Part shown: in pieces, positions 47,080-59,410 of the stretch
How positions within the stretch are numbered: the first letter of the stretch is position 1
Layout: each line of letters starts with the position of its first letter
DNA from: Heliocidaris erythrogramma
Taxonomy: Eukaryota > Echinodermata > Echinoidea > Camarodonta > Echinometridae
Reading direction: 5' to 3'
Length of the DNA: 64,000 nt
Assembly: GCA_025617745.1 (NCBI GenBank)
Contig: CM046856.1
Span: forward strand, 45,065,049 to 45,129,048
Made by a program: the position numbers and the translations under genes
The notes under the pieces: model-generated
Told to the model about the DNA's origin: nothing
The model's database searches: none
Seen by the model: only the letters and a program-made list of their open reading frames with translations

Positions 47080-47290
47080 TGTGGCTTGAATGCAGCGATA
47101 CAAACGCTGGATGTAGAGGATACGAGTGCAAGAGCTCGGGGCCCTCCACCATCAATCAGTGTTCGCTAAAGTATTTGCACTCGCTTTGGTGACCGATCGA
47201 TGTAAAACGATGTTTTTCTTTCCCCGCTGGCACTTGTACGAGCATGACACCGCGGTGGTAATTGTGAAGTGAGGCTGGGGAGTTTGGAAA
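47080..47290. other. CpG-richer island, possible regulatory element
   Basis: CpG and GC rise sharply (GCAGCGATACAAACGCTGG, GAGCTCGGGGCCC, GACCGATCGATG, CACCGCGG). There is no convincing ORF on the + strand, and the 69-codon minus-strand frame has no support. It may be a cis-regulatory module or a noncoding exon. Confidence 0.3.
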
Positions 47291-47361
47291 GTGAATGAGA
47301 GAGAAACGAGGGAAAAGTGAGGCACAGTGTGGATTTTTAAAGTGAATGTTGAGTGCTGCAT

Positions 47362-48145
47362 AGAGTTAACATATATTTTATAGTGTATGTCATAAAGTTA
47401 GTGAAAGACACTCTAAATTATTCTTAATGATTTTAACCCCTTCCATGCCATGCTATGAGTATGGAAGCTCTTAAGAATGGCAAAGATGAACTTCATGTTT
47501 AGGTTTTAAATGGGTAATTTTTTCCCATACTGATACAACACAAGTAGATCTAAGCTGCCGATTATTAAACCCAGTGTCAGTATTTCATGCCCTTTCCAAT
47601 TAAAGTTCATCCCCAAGAGGAGTTAAGTTGAACCTTTTTCATGGTTTATAATACGAGGGACTGGATTTTTCATGTTAGCATTGTGACAATGACCAAACTG
47701 ATGTTGTGTCATGTTTTTCAAATGTTATCATCTTTTACAAATTTTCAATTTTTTTATTTTGAGTGATGTCAGTATGTGTTTAGTACAATATTGTGTAAAA
47801 AGTTTAGAAATAGTAAAAAAGGGATGTGTCATGGAATATGGTATGTAATTATGAAAGAGCAAAATTGAACATGTGTGCATTCCAGAAATTATAAAAGTCG
47901 CCCAATAGGTAAGAGAACAGTGGATAGAGAAAATTTCAATATGTTAGTAATCATAGATCATTGTAAATTACTAATTTTGCTGCCTCCGTGGAATAGATAC
48001 TTTTCATCTGTTATGTTTTCATTAAATATATTTGATGAATCTTCCTGTCATCACCATCAACTATTACATGTCGCTGCCATTCACAAAATATAGTAGAGGC
48101 ACGCTAAGAAAGATGTGTTTGCATTGAAACACCATCCTCCAATAG
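47362..48145. other. intron-like sequence, nothing recognised
   Basis: AT-rich DNA with no supported feature. Confidence 0.35.
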
Positions 48146-48149
48146 ATGG

Positions 48150-48420
48150 CATCAGTGGCATAGTGAGGGTCCAGTCGTTGATAGGTACTGGTGTTGAGAG
48201 GGTGGGGGAGGTACTAGTCCTTCTCAAACAATGAAATGCTTTTAGAACAAATCTGTTGAGTAACGATGTATCATCTTATTTTCACGTTGCCTCCCCCTCC
48301 CTTTCTTTCTCTTTCATTCTCTTGTTCTCTCATTTTCCCCCTTTTTCACCATTCACTTGGGGGGGGGGGGGGGGGGTATGTGCCCCCTGTAGCTATACCA
48401 CTCCATGGCATACTTTCTTT
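48150..48420. repeat. G-tract interspersed repeat
   Basis: Contains GTGGCATAGTGAGGGTCC at the left, CT-rich sequence in the middle, about 17 G at 48360-48376, and GTGCCCCCTGTAGCTATACC at the right. Looks like another homopolymer-bearing repeat; boundaries uncertain. Confidence 0.45.
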
Positions 48421-49200
48421 ACACTCTGAAAATGCGGGCTTGTGATCACAAGCATACTGCTATGTCATCTGTATCATAGATGGGCATTCCATTACCCTTT
48501 AAATATCTAGGATATCAGTATGTTTCCTGCTGACTTGGGTATGGAGTGATCTCTCTGACGAGACCATCCAATATTGAAGAAAATCAAGCCCACCTAAGTA
48601 CCCCACCCTCATCCTAAATGCGTGGCTGATACGATGCTAGTTGTCTGACTAGATACTTCATCATTGAAAAAAAAAATTATCAAGTTAAATATCTGAGGAA
48701 ACCTAAGGTCAAATTTTTATTTAATACCAAAGATTTGAGTTGTCTTGCCATTTGTTACCATGTAGCATTAATCCATTTGATGGTAATGATTTATTGATAA
48801 ACTGACTGCATATAACACATATAATATGATGACAAAATTGTCTCTGTCATGTCAGTATTATGATTATATAAACTTGGCTCCCAGTACTATAAGACCACAA
48901 ATTTTGCATGGATGTAACTTGCAACTGGTTTAGATTTGTGAATATTTAATGCCATGAATCAATGAAATCACAGCTGAAACATCAGTAAATTTGTGTAATT
49001 CACAAATGCTTCTTTCTTGGAATATGGCAATCGTTTACAGGTCATTACTGTTTCATGTCACTAATGTTATGTTTTTTCATTACATAGCATTAATGCATTT
49101 GATGATTGGTTCAATGATAAAAACTTTCATTCCTTGAGAGTGATTGCTGCAATCATTTGAAATCATGCTTCTCTTATGGTATAGAATTATGTTGTGATTT
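48421..49200. other. intron-like sequence, nothing recognised
   Basis: AT-rich DNA with no supported feature. Confidence 0.35.
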
Positions 49201-49205
49201 CATAG

Positions 49206-49262
49206 ATTCATGGCATAATAGACATTCATGGCATAATAGACATTCACGGCATAATAGACATT
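49206..49262. repeat. three tandem 18-bp units
   Basis: ATTCATGGCATAATAGAC is repeated three times with one T-to-C change in the third unit, followed by a partial fourth (ATTCAC). Confidence 0.9.
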
Positions 49263-49679
49263 CACAAAATCAGTTGGAAAATTCCAATGGACTATCCTAC
49301 CTTTAAAATTTATTTGGCAGTATATCACGGAATAATAATATGAAACCAGTTTCATATTCACAAGACTTGGAAAAAAAAATGCCATTTCCACACAAACTTA
49401 TTTCAAGTGTGAATCTCAAGGTCGATATCAACACAATATTGAGACTTTAGAGATTCAAACTTTTTCTTGGACCACCTCTATCCGGCTTTGCCAAATTTCT
49501 TGCTTTAGGAAAACAGGATTTGAAAGGAAAAGTGCATTACATGAAGACTTGAGGGTAAGATAATGTGAGGAAAAATGTAAGGCAACATTCTTTTTATTCC
49601 ACCTGGTATATAGTTACAAGATCAGGGATTGAGATTGTGTTCTATTGGGGAATTTTGTCCCTTGTGTGTGAGAGACAGA

Positions 49680-49790
49680 ACATGATAGAGAGAGTGGGAA
49701 AGAGAATAATAATAAAAGTAGTGTATAAGAGAAGAAGCAGAAGAGAGAGAGAGAGAGAAGGAGAGGGAGAGAGAGTAAGAAAAGGAGATT
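49680..49790. repeat. polypurine tract with (GA)n
   Basis: Purine-rich on the + strand with GA cores at about 49742-49776. Confidence 0.8.
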
Positions 49791-49987
49791 GAGCGGTGAG
49801 CCCTTTGTGAGGATTTTCGAAGGGAGGAAATGAGAAGAAAGGAACGAAGCAAGAAAGAAATGAAACATGCCTTTGGATGCAAAATCATTCAAAGTGACAA
49901 GCATGAGATTTTAATTTGAGCACTTTCCCAGGAATTTCTAATGTTTGTGTAACAGTCTGAAGAATAGGTTTTAGGCAACTGGGTACA

Positions 49988-50050
49988 ACCCCCCCCCCCC
50001 CCCCCTTCCTCTTTCTCTCTCTCTCTCTCTCTTTATTTTTTCTCTCCCTC
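49988..50050. repeat. poly-C followed by (CT)n
   Basis: About 18 C, then TTCCTCTTT and CT repeats. Confidence 0.85.
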
Positions 50051-50980
50051 TTGTAATACATGGCCATACTCGTTGAGGCTCAGTTATTTTGCTCAAATTT
50101 GGACAAGACCTTTTCAGATCTCACACACAAGTGCTTTTTTTTTTAATAAATACGATTTTGAGCAAAGAAGATTTTGATATTGTTGCGTGCAAGTTTCGGA
50201 CCTGCCAGTTTTCAATAGCACAATGAAAAGAAAAGAAAGAAAAAAATTGGAAGCCTTCCATGACTTTTCTGCAGATTCCATCACGAGGGAGTAACAGGAT
50301 ATTTTGTTTTGTCAATTATTTCAAAAACTTTCATGTAAGCCCCTTTTCAGAGCTTGGGACTCCATTATTGGTGTGGCTCTGAAGGAAGGAAATTGACACA
50401 GTAATTTTTCTTATTGTCATGGTAACTGGATATTTGTTTTTATTTCTTTTCAATCCTCCTGTTAAAACGAAAAAATTGCTGGTAGTTCTGTCTGTGATAT
50501 TCAGTTAAACCCTGTATTACAATGTCTTCGATTTCAGACATGCCTTTGGTGGCAGCTAGGTATAAGTCATTGTAAATCATGCAACTTGAGTGTGCATAAA
50601 TGGGTTTAAAGGCGCAGAAACATTTGTAAAATATCAGTTGAAATGATATGGCACATATATTGAGCTTGGAATTGCAGCCATTATTTACATACATGTATAA
50701 TTTATGTAAGGGGGGTGTGTGAACATGCATTGAAAATATCACCATCACTTTTTATTTGGCAGAATAAATAGTAAGTTGGTATCAAAGATCATCAAAGATT
50801 CTCAAAGAGAAAAGCTTGTATCCTTGAAGTATATAATTTTTTGACCTTTTAAATACTGCTTTCTCACTCATCCTTTATAGCCTGATGTGTTTCTTTTCAT
50901 TCGTGCCAAAAGTGTTTTCCTATTTAGGATTGATTATTTTCTTCTCTTTTTTGCCAGTAATATATTATTTTGTTGGTATA
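50051..50980. other. intron-like sequence, nothing recognised
   Basis: AT-rich DNA; the 102-codon minus-strand frame at 50440-50748 has no recognisable domain. Confidence 0.35.
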
Positions 50981-50983
50981 ATA

Positions 50984-51196
50984 CAGCCATGGAAAAAATT
51001 ATTAGACCATGAATGGTTCCTGAAAGAGTTATATTTGTGGTAAGAAGGAAATAAAATATCATAAAAGCAAGGTACAATTGCTGGAAATTTGTTATTCATT
51101 CAATGAAATACAAAGACAAATCATTTTCATTAGTTTGAATGTATGTTATTGTACCTTTATTACAGAAGCTTGGTCTAATATTTTTTTCCAGGGCTG
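50984..51196. mobile_element. Tc1/mariner-type MITE (213 bp)
   Basis: Left end CAGCCATGGAAAAAATTATT and right end, in reverse complement, CAGCCCTGGAAAAAAATATT, each continuing with AGACCA. The element is flanked by TA at 50982-50983 and 51197-51198, the duplication typical of Tc1/mariner elements. No transposase is encoded; the interior is AT-rich. Confidence 0.88.
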
Positions 51197-51295
51197 TATT
51201 CCTAGCCATGACATTAATAGATAGATCTATTGCTATAGATATAGAAAACCTTCTGGTAATGATTAATGTTGTACATGTATAAGGGTTACTTTCTA

Positions 51296-51514
51296 TTAAC
51301 CCGTAGACTACTGAATTCTTTAACTCTCATAGGCTTAAAACAGGGGAGCCTTTCATCAAGTGTTTTGTCAGTGATTATTACTGACAACTGTTATAAGCTA
51401 CTGAAATCCTTGGATCTGATTGGCTGAGAGCAAATTTGTCAGTAAAAATCACTGACAAAACGCTTGATGAAATGCTCCCCAGGAGCCACCCGGTTCCCAT
51501 AGTCTATGGGTTAA
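51296..51514. mobile_element. TTAA-ended inverted-repeat element carrying a nested MITE
   Basis: Outer ends TTAACCCGTAGACTACTG and, in reverse complement, TTAACCCATAGACTATGG. It is homologous to 10785-10864 except for the 136-bp MITE at 51344-51479 and its duplicated CAG. Confidence 0.75.
51344..51479. mobile_element. 136-bp MITE with CAG target duplication, nested
   Basis: Same family and length as 22292-22427. Flanking CAG at 51341-51343 and 51480-51482; the homologous empty site at 10785-10864 has a single CAG. This shows a real insertion with a 3-bp duplication. Confidence 0.9.
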
Positions 51515-52325
51515 GAATTAAAGGGAGTTGTGTGATTTTTTTTTTTTTTTTAATCTAGAGCATTTTGATTCTGTGCTTAAATATTACCAAATCTGAACAA
51601 TTGGCTTTTCTCAGTGATAGATTGGCCTAAAAAGCTTTTCATAGTTCACCATTCACAGCTTTAGGTCCTTTTGTGAGAGTATAAAGTCCTTAAAGCCCAG
51701 CACACAAAAGTCAAAGTCGTATGAAATTGAGTGTGAAAAGACCTGCTTTCACAGCTTGTTCTCATTGTTGAGTCCCCAGTCATCCAGGTCTGTTAGATCA
51801 ATAGAAGGCAGGATGGGTTCACACTAAACTTTTGTCATGATACAATGTATATGTACAGCTTTCTTAAACCCTTGTTCCTCCACAAAAAGTTAAACAAATC
51901 CTTACTAAGAATGAAATTTAGAATATTTTACAAGGAAGTTCAATTCAATTAAAAACATGTTTAGCAGTACAGAGACTGCATTGCACAGTTTACAATAATC
52001 AAGACACAATATCAATATGAATCATAAACTATAAGACATACAAAATAGAATGTACAAGCCATTATATCAAGTTACAGTACATCGATAAAGCAATAGGTTA
52101 TAAAATTATAAAACATGTACATTAAAAATCTATGGTGAAAAACCATAGATCATACTAAATAACAGAATAAGGGAGATATACACAGTGCGAAGGAAAGAGA
52201 GAGTGAGAAAGACAACAGAGATATTACATGTGAAAGAGAAACAGAATACAGGAGAAATGTAGATAAAAAGAAAAGAATATACAGACTGGTAAACTGGTGA
52301 GCCTTGTTCCATCATGCTGCAGTAA
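51515..52325. other. intron-like sequence, nothing recognised
   Basis: A poly-T run at 51538-51552 and AT-rich DNA. No gene supported. Confidence 0.35.
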
Positions 52326-52330
52326 ACCAG

Positions 52331-52465
52331 GGAGCGTTTCATCAAGCGTTTTGTCAGTGATTTTTACTGACAAATTTGCTCTCAGACAATCAGATGCAAG
52401 GATTTCAGTAGCTTATAACAGTTGTCGGTAAAAATCACTGACAATACGCTTGATGAAACGCTCCC
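52331..52465. mobile_element. 135-bp MITE with CAG target duplication, core inverted
   Basis: Same terminal repeats as 22292-22427 with one G fewer at the left end; CAG at 52328-52330 and 52466-52468. The core (TTTGCTCTCAGACAATCAGA...TTTCAGTAGCTT) runs opposite to that of the other two copies, and the CCAAT is changed to ACAAT. Confidence 0.88.
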
Positions 52466-52469
52466 CAGC

Positions 52470-54400
52470 TTTAAAATAAAACCCTGTCACAACAAAATAA
52501 AATAGTTCTATGTGTGAATGACTAAAAGGTAGCTGCATTCAACAAATGGCCATAAGGGTTATTGGTTATCTTTATGTTGTAAGGTGTTATGAAGTGCACA
52601 ATGCCTTAGTTTTCTGCGGCATTTAGGTTTTACGTGGTTTAACACCTCATAATGGTGAACAAAGTTTCATGCTAGAAAACTACAACTGGTAGCCTATACC
52701 TCTCTTCCTTTGGAAGTATTTGTACCAGTATTAGTATGCAGCAGATGGAAAAAAGATTGTTGGTACATGTGGATCTTAAAGATGACATGATTCATACATG
52801 CATCGCCTATAATTATGTAAAGAATTATATGTACATGTAGGGCCATGGTATATGTAAGCTTACATTTAGTTGTGAAATTTTTGGTCAAGCCTGGTATTCT
52901 TGTACGAGTTTGAGTATGTTTTGCAAGAGCTAAACCAGAAATTTATCAAGTGCAAAGAACCATATACTGCTAAGCCTATGTTTATTTGTTGACTTTTTGG
53001 TTAAGCCTGGTATACTCATATGACAGTCGAAAATGATATGCAACGGTTACTAAACCTGATATGGACAAGCACACGTTTACTGTATGTGTGCAGTTACATT
53101 TTTGTAAAATTGAATGTGGTTTTTGGCCCTAAAGACACTTTTCGGCTTGAGCTGACTTGGGATAATGAAAACACGCCAATGTAGACACTTTGTTCTAAAA
53201 CTTGCCACTTAAAGTGTGAACGCAATCTTAAATCAATAGTTTAGGAATTTTTTTTTCCTTTTTGAGTTGTGGTTTTTAGAGCTGTCAGAGTGTGTAGTTG
53301 TCATGAAATATACTTGTAAAGATCTTAGGGACCAGCAACTTGTTGGAGTTAAATTATTCATTTCGTTTTTGTACGGCTTGTAGTGGAAATTTTGGAGGTG
53401 GATCTATGCAGTAAATTAGAGTGAAGGTAGGACTATCTGATGTGTGCATTGTTTGGTAAATATGGCAGTGTGATGATATAGAGATATGTTCCTTAATTGT
53501 ACTTTTATATAACTTTCTTGATGCCTCAAAGTGTGCAAGTGGTGGGGAGTCATGGCTGCGGTGAACAAGAAGATCTATAAATTAGGAAAACATTTAGGGT
53601 GGTGACTTGAATAGCTTCCAATGAAGCACTGATGTTTTTTTTACAATTCAGATACACCCATCCTCCAGTCAATGTTTTTTTATTAGAGCTTAGATATAAA
53701 GTGTCATAATGGATTTCCAGTTTTTGTCTTATTGATATATAAGGTAAAATAAATGAAAAAGTACCTCATTTGTTAAATGATACTCTTCAAAGATCTTACA
53801 TGTCAATTAAAACTGCAATTTCCAAAAGTTGAATAAAGCATGTAAAACAAAGGACTTATGGTAATGTGATTTAACAACCAGGAAATTTATCCAAGCATGT
53901 GACAGTTCCCGTGATATTGCATTATGAAGCTTTTGATTTGACTATTAGAATTTTCAGAGATCATAAATCAGCTAGTAAGTGATGAGGCTACTTGTACAGA
54001 AACAAATTAATGTATTAATTGTCTGTCGCTGATAGATGTGCAATGATGTCAAGAACCTGTATAGTTATAGCTCCCTCTTGTGACCATCCTTATGAATTCT
54101 TCTGTGTTGCTGACCATCATGTAGAGGTTTGTATCATAAATGTCTTTTTCCTGGTATCACAAATCTGATTGTGAGTTGCCAAGTTCAATTTTGTAGTCTG
54201 AATAAAACATAAAATAAAAGATGAAGCAAACAAAACAACAACAAGAAGAAAAATCTTCAATGCAAGTTTTAGGAAAGAAAAAGCTCATTGCCTATAAGCC
54301 GAAGAGGGGTGTATATTATATCTAAGGATTTTTAAAAATAGGAAGGGAATCGTTAAAAAGTGAGATGGAATGAAAGATGAAATTTGAAGAAAAATATACT
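52470..54400. other. intron-like sequence, nothing recognised
   Basis: AT-rich DNA with no supported gene or repeat. Confidence 0.35.
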
Positions 54401-54404
54401 CCAA

Positions 54405-54690
54405 CAAGAGAGAGAGAAAGAGTCATATCAAGATGTCATCAAGATAGAGAGTGAGAGAGAGAGAGAGAATGGGAAGGGAGAAGAAAGGAGAGGAGAAAAA
54501 GAGGGAATGATGGAAAGAGAGGAGAAAGTGAGAAATCAACATTTAGAGATATACAAAGACAGAGGGAGAGTGTGAGAGGAACAGAACTTTGAGCTGAAGA
54601 GGAGGAAAAGGGAGAGAGAGACAGACAGACAGGCAAACAAACTGACAGAGAGAAGGGGGAGAGATAGAGAGAGGGAAAGGCTGACAGAGT
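54405..54690. repeat. polypurine tract with (GA)n
   Basis: Nearly 290 bases of purine-rich sequence with GA cores and GACAGACAGACAG at 54620-54632. Frames on both strands (63-108 codons) are compositional. Confidence 0.85.
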
Positions 54691-56180
54691 GATGAAGGAA
54701 CAGAAGTGAACTTCCCCAGCAAAAAATAAAAAGTCAAGAATATAATTCATGTTAACTTGCATCATATATCACCAGGGCAGTTGATGACATTCAAATGTAC
54801 AATGTCCATTGTGTGAGAGAGTAGCATATGTTCCGGGAGAAAGGTCACCTTTTTAATCCAATTGTTTTCTGAAATAGGTTAGATATATTAGGATTAGAAT
54901 TGTGTTGACACCTCGAAGGCCTGCTGTATAGTCTTGTCTTATGTATCTCTTCTTGGTATACTTCTTGCTGTACTGTTTTATGAACTTTGACCAGTAGATC
55001 AGTTTCTTGAGATATTGTATTCAAAATTTGTGAGGTTGTCCTTAAGTGCTCTTCGATGAGTGATTTAATAATGAGTTCACAAGTTTCTTATCTAGGTATT
55101 ACTCTAACCAGCGTTTATTTTACATCCAAAGGATGATGCCATGTTGGGCAAGCCTTTGTGCAGTTTGACAGTTGTCAAAGATTGACATTTTTGAGAATCA
55201 AATTGCTTGTGTGTACTGATAGGTAGCAGCTGTCTATTTTTTTTCTTCAATTAATTGAATCATTTTTTTTTACTTTGCTATGATTGTATTTATTAACTAA
55301 GAAACAATTATTTACAATACAGCATTTACAACATAACTGAGCTAACATCTTGCAAATTAATTATGACAAAAGTGAAAAGGAATGGTGAAATGGAACCAGA
55401 AAACAACAAGTGCTGGTCATGTCTGGCCCCAAAGAGTTGCACACAGTGTGTGATAAAGCAACTTATTATTCTGTGTATACCTTGTACAAATCTTTCTAAT
55501 ATAACACCAACTATGTGTATTCACATGCAAAATATAATCATAATACACCAGTTACAAATCATGGCTCCAAAATATAAAGGTTGAATCGTGAAACAATTCT
55601 GTTGTCAACTTCATATGTATCTGTAAAGCATCTTGAAACTGTTTCCAATCTTTCAGTCCCACTATTTCCATCCATAAGTCTTTCAATCCCGCTATTTCCT
55701 TCCATAAGTCTATCATCAAAGTCTTTTCCAAGCAGGTTTGGACAGCATGTACCTGTCAACACAAGCTAATGATCTCAACTATGATTGCTCTCATGAGCTA
55801 GGTTTAGTCTATTTTTAGGGAACATATAATGCTTCTTCTGTGTGGCTTTCATATATTTATTTCATCAAAGCAACTTACAGATCATTGATAAGATGGTTAA
55901 TAATTGATTTGTGGCTTCATACACCTGGCACAAACTTCTGATTTCTGAACATAAAGCTAGAAAAAGACCCTTATGCAGCTGAGTATTAAAGGTTAAGTTG
56001 AAATTTCATACATCTTGTCTCTTTAGGGCAGGGTAGGGGCTTTGGAAGGCATTTAGAATGGGGTTGATAGTAGTGACTACCTTTACAATCTTTATATCAT
56101 ATGCTGAGATAAATGTCAAACTGGTGTCTTTTCTTAGTGCAAATATAGGGCCTCTTTGCCCGACAGATCTTTGAATTTAT
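54691..56180. other. intron-like sequence with one 30-bp duplication
   Basis: At 55651-55712 TCTTTCARTCCCRCTATTTCC occurs as two 30-31-bp tandem units; on the minus strand the overlapping frame reads a ten-residue repeat (RLMEGNSGIE / RLMDGNSGTE). No supported gene. Confidence 0.35.
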
Positions 56181-56182
56181 TC

Positions 56183-56395
56183 TCTGCACCAGGGGTGGAT
56201 CCAGGATTTTGTAAAAGGGAGGGGGGCACAAATCTCTGAAAACTTTCTGACTAAAAAACAGGTTATCAGTTTCAAAAGGGGGGGGGGCACAATTTAAAAA
56301 AAGGGGGCACAATGTACACTTTTCTTTTAAAAGGGGGGGGGGGGGGCACGGGTTGATAGTGCCCCCCCCCCCCCCCTTAATTCGCCACTGCCATG
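56183..56395. repeat. G/C-tract interspersed repeat
   Basis: Left end CAGGGGTGGATCCAGGATTT, then repeated AAAAGGGGGGGGCACAATTT-type blocks, then a G run and a C run facing each other (about 56333-56346 and 56361-56376), right end TTCGCCACTGCC. Best-defined member of the homopolymer repeat family. The 163-codon minus-strand frame across it is not a gene. Confidence 0.7.
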
Positions 56396-57200
56396 CACCT
56401 ACCTTTCGCCTACCTATCACAAAAGAAAACTTAATGATGACATTTATTGTCCATACTGTAATCACATTTTTATTTTCCAAATTCTCATACTGAAATTGAA
56501 ACAAGCGAGTGAAACATCTTTTTATATGAGATGTAGTTGATGAGAAAATATGGGTCTGAAATATATTCATTCCATCAATTTCTTTCATGGAGGCTTATAT
56601 TATATGAATCTTTATAATTATGTCACTATTCATTATTGAAGGGGTATCCATCATCCTCGATATGACTGTGTGTATTGTATTTGTATTATACAAATTTGTG
56701 ACGTATTCTTTTGAAGCTTTTATCATGTCACTGCAAACATTTGTCAATAGATGTAATTTCTTAATCAGGCAAACTGGCAGATTGACAAAGGATGCATTCT
56801 ATGTAATAGCCACAGTTTATCAAATGCCCTTATCAAATACTTTTGCAGTTAGAAAATACCAGTAATACAATGCATGTTTTCTATTTAACATCATTATTTA
56901 AGGGTTCCTGTAATGTAATAACAATTTAGGGAATATCTTATAGAATACTGCATAACTTAATTGAAATGTAGATGCACAAAATTTGAATGAATTTATGTTG
57001 TTTTAAAATAATAATAATTACATGTATTATTGTTACCATTATCATTGTCTGCCAAAAATTTAGGGTATTTCACCTCAAACTACAAAATATACTCATTGTT
57101 GTCATAACAAAAATGACCATTCATTGTATTTCACATTAGAATGACAACTATATAATAATTTAATGATAATAATTCTAGTTTATAGTTAATGCTTTATATA
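56396..57200. other. intron-like sequence, nothing recognised
   Basis: AT-rich DNA with no supported feature. Confidence 0.35.
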
Positions 57201-57206
57201 TTGTAT

Positions 57207-57256
57207 GTTGAGAGCCAGAAGGGCTTTATATGGATAACGCTCTTCTGGCTTCAAAC
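57207..57256. repeat. dispersed hairpin family, short-loop member
   Basis: GTTGAGAGCCAGAAGGGCTT pairs with AACGCTCTTCTGGCTTCAAAC, about four mismatches, with a loop of only a few bases. Confidence 0.8.
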
Positions 57257-59190
57257 AGATATGAAATATTACATGTTCATTCACATAAATACTATGGCTA
57301 TTGATGCTGATGGATCAATTTTAATTTGCCCCTGGTCATTATTATCCTGGTTATTTACATTGGGGCTGTTCACACACATGATTTTTTGGGGGGTGGGGTG
57401 GGGGTCTCTGGATATGGTGTGTATAAGTGTATTCTCTGTGTTACTTATTTCGCCTCTAAAATTTTTACTTTGTTGGTGCCTTCTATTGTATAAGCCTTGT
57501 GTTTTTTGAAGGTATCCTTTCATTCTCTTTTGCCCATTCTATGCAATACTGTTCATATGTGTTTTTATATATTTGAATTGAATTGTAAAAAAGATATTTG
57601 TACGATGTACAAATCAACTTTTAATGCGAACAGAATTTCACTTTTTCTCAGGTGTGAAACAGTTGTGATTTAAATCCCATTTAAAAGTCTGTTGTGGGGA
57701 AATTACTGGTGATGTTTATCATTTGCCATGCCTTCTCTCTGAAATGAGCTAAGGAAATTAAATTTATATATGTATATCCCAGTTACATTTGTATCATGTT
57801 TCAAATCTCGCTTTTTTTTGTGTGTGTGTGAATGGGTCCATCGTGGAAGCGAAATCCCTTGGAGCCAATATGGACTCTGAGAGCAAGGCAGTTCTGTCTC
57901 TTCTTTCTTTCCTCCTTCAATGTTTATTGATGATAGGTTCTGACTCCATCTTCATCACGGCCAAATTAGGCCAGAAATTGAGTCATCGTAACAAACATTT
58001 GGGGCATCATGATAGTTATATGGTGCCTAATATATTTGGTTTTGAAAAATCAATTATTTGTTCATGATGGCCCAGCTCTTGTTATGATTAGACTGTTACG
58101 ATTCCTTCAGGCCTTTCTCTTTGTCAGTGATGGTGCAAAATTTGGAAAAGCATACATGTACATGTATGAAGAAAATATCGTGGTGATGTGATGAACTGAT
58201 GACAATTTTCTTCATTACTAATTTTTGGTGGAATCATTTTTTTGTGGAGAGAGAATGATGAAAGGAAGAGATCTAGTATGCAAAAATTTTAGAAAGAATT
58301 TTTGTGGTGACCTGTGTTTTTATTCATTTTGATTGTACAAAACTTTCTTAAACAGTAGTATTGATTGCTAATGCATGGTAACACATTCATTAATGTATTT
58401 TCATTGGTTTGAACTTTTAACAAAATGAAGAAATTGAAAGAATATGCCTGTTAGGTAGATGAATACAGTTTATATCATCTTTAGATACCATGTAAATTTT
58501 TCTATAAATTTAATTTTTCATTGATATTTCAAAGTAATTATGTTTTTAATTTATGTTTAAATATATATATATATATCTTTATTGACCATTGAACAAAAAC
58601 GTTTTACAACCGGAATGTTCTAATGGAGACTAAGCAAAATAAGGCTTAGATTCAGGTTTTGTAAATTGCATTATTTGACCTATGTTCATAATTAGAACCA
58701 AATGCTGTTTGGTCTGATTGCATTAGATATTTCACTCTACAATGGAATTACACCATCTTTGTGATAATCAATGCTAAGATTGATACCAGTTAGTGCTGCA
58801 TGCTGGCTTGCATATATGTAAAATGAAATTGAATATCCCGCTGCATATCGTCATTCATGAATTCACATATTGACTTTCCATCCATCTAGCAGGCCTTCTA
58901 TTTGTTTAAAGACCCAAATCCCCACAGAATACAGTGCTGCCTTGAAAACTAATTCATTAGCAGCAATCGTCCACCGAATATTTATACGGGTGTTCGGCAG
59001 GTTTCGTCACACTCTCATATTTCATCGTTTGGTAGCCAACATGATTTTTTTTTTTCTTCTCTTGTGTGTGGCCTACTTTGAGCTTGACTCTTTCAGGGGA
59101 TCAAGCCATGTAAATGGAATGTAAATCTAATTTAACCAATACTTGCTCTGACATTGTTGCTAGCAGTACTCTATGGTTTTATTTAAAGGT
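57257..59190. other. intron-like sequence, no gene supported
   Basis: A 92-codon + frame at 57789-58067 has an internal well-contexted ATG (57870) followed by a hydrophobic stretch, but no domain, donor or conservation evidence. An (AT)n run lies at 58562-58577. The stretch 58950-59040 is slightly CpG-richer. Confidence 0.3.
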
Positions 59191-59194
59191 TATC

Positions 59195-59410
59195 TGCAGG
59201 GGCATTGCTAGAGGAAGGGGGGGACCACCCCTCCCCTTTAAAATTTTCTGTTGGGAAATTTTAATTTTGCAAGGTTTGTTGTCAAATTGCAAAGGTCAAT
59301 GAACCTTTTTTTTTGCTTGTTGGAAATATGGGAAAAATTTAGGCTAACATGTAAGAAACATTTCTTTTACAACCCCTCCCCCCCCCCCCCCATCCCGCTC
59401 TCCAATTCAA
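59195..59410. repeat. G/C-tract interspersed repeat
   Basis: GGGGCATTGCTAGAGGAAGG and a G run at the left, TTTAAAATTTT after CCCCTCCCC, and a C run at about 59378-59393 at the right. Organised like 30395-30540. Confidence 0.5.

Noticed and set aside
47152-47361. 69-codon minus-strand ORF over a CpG-rich patch
   Set aside because: No domain, weak start context, and it covers only part of the patch.
56097-56588. 163-codon minus-strand frame, Pro-rich
   Set aside because: Proline runs come from G/C homopolymers of an interspersed repeat.
57789-58067. 92-codon frame with hydrophobic segment, considered as a secreted-protein exon
   Set aside because: No splice donor in phase, no in-frame support and no recognisable domain; kept only as a note.
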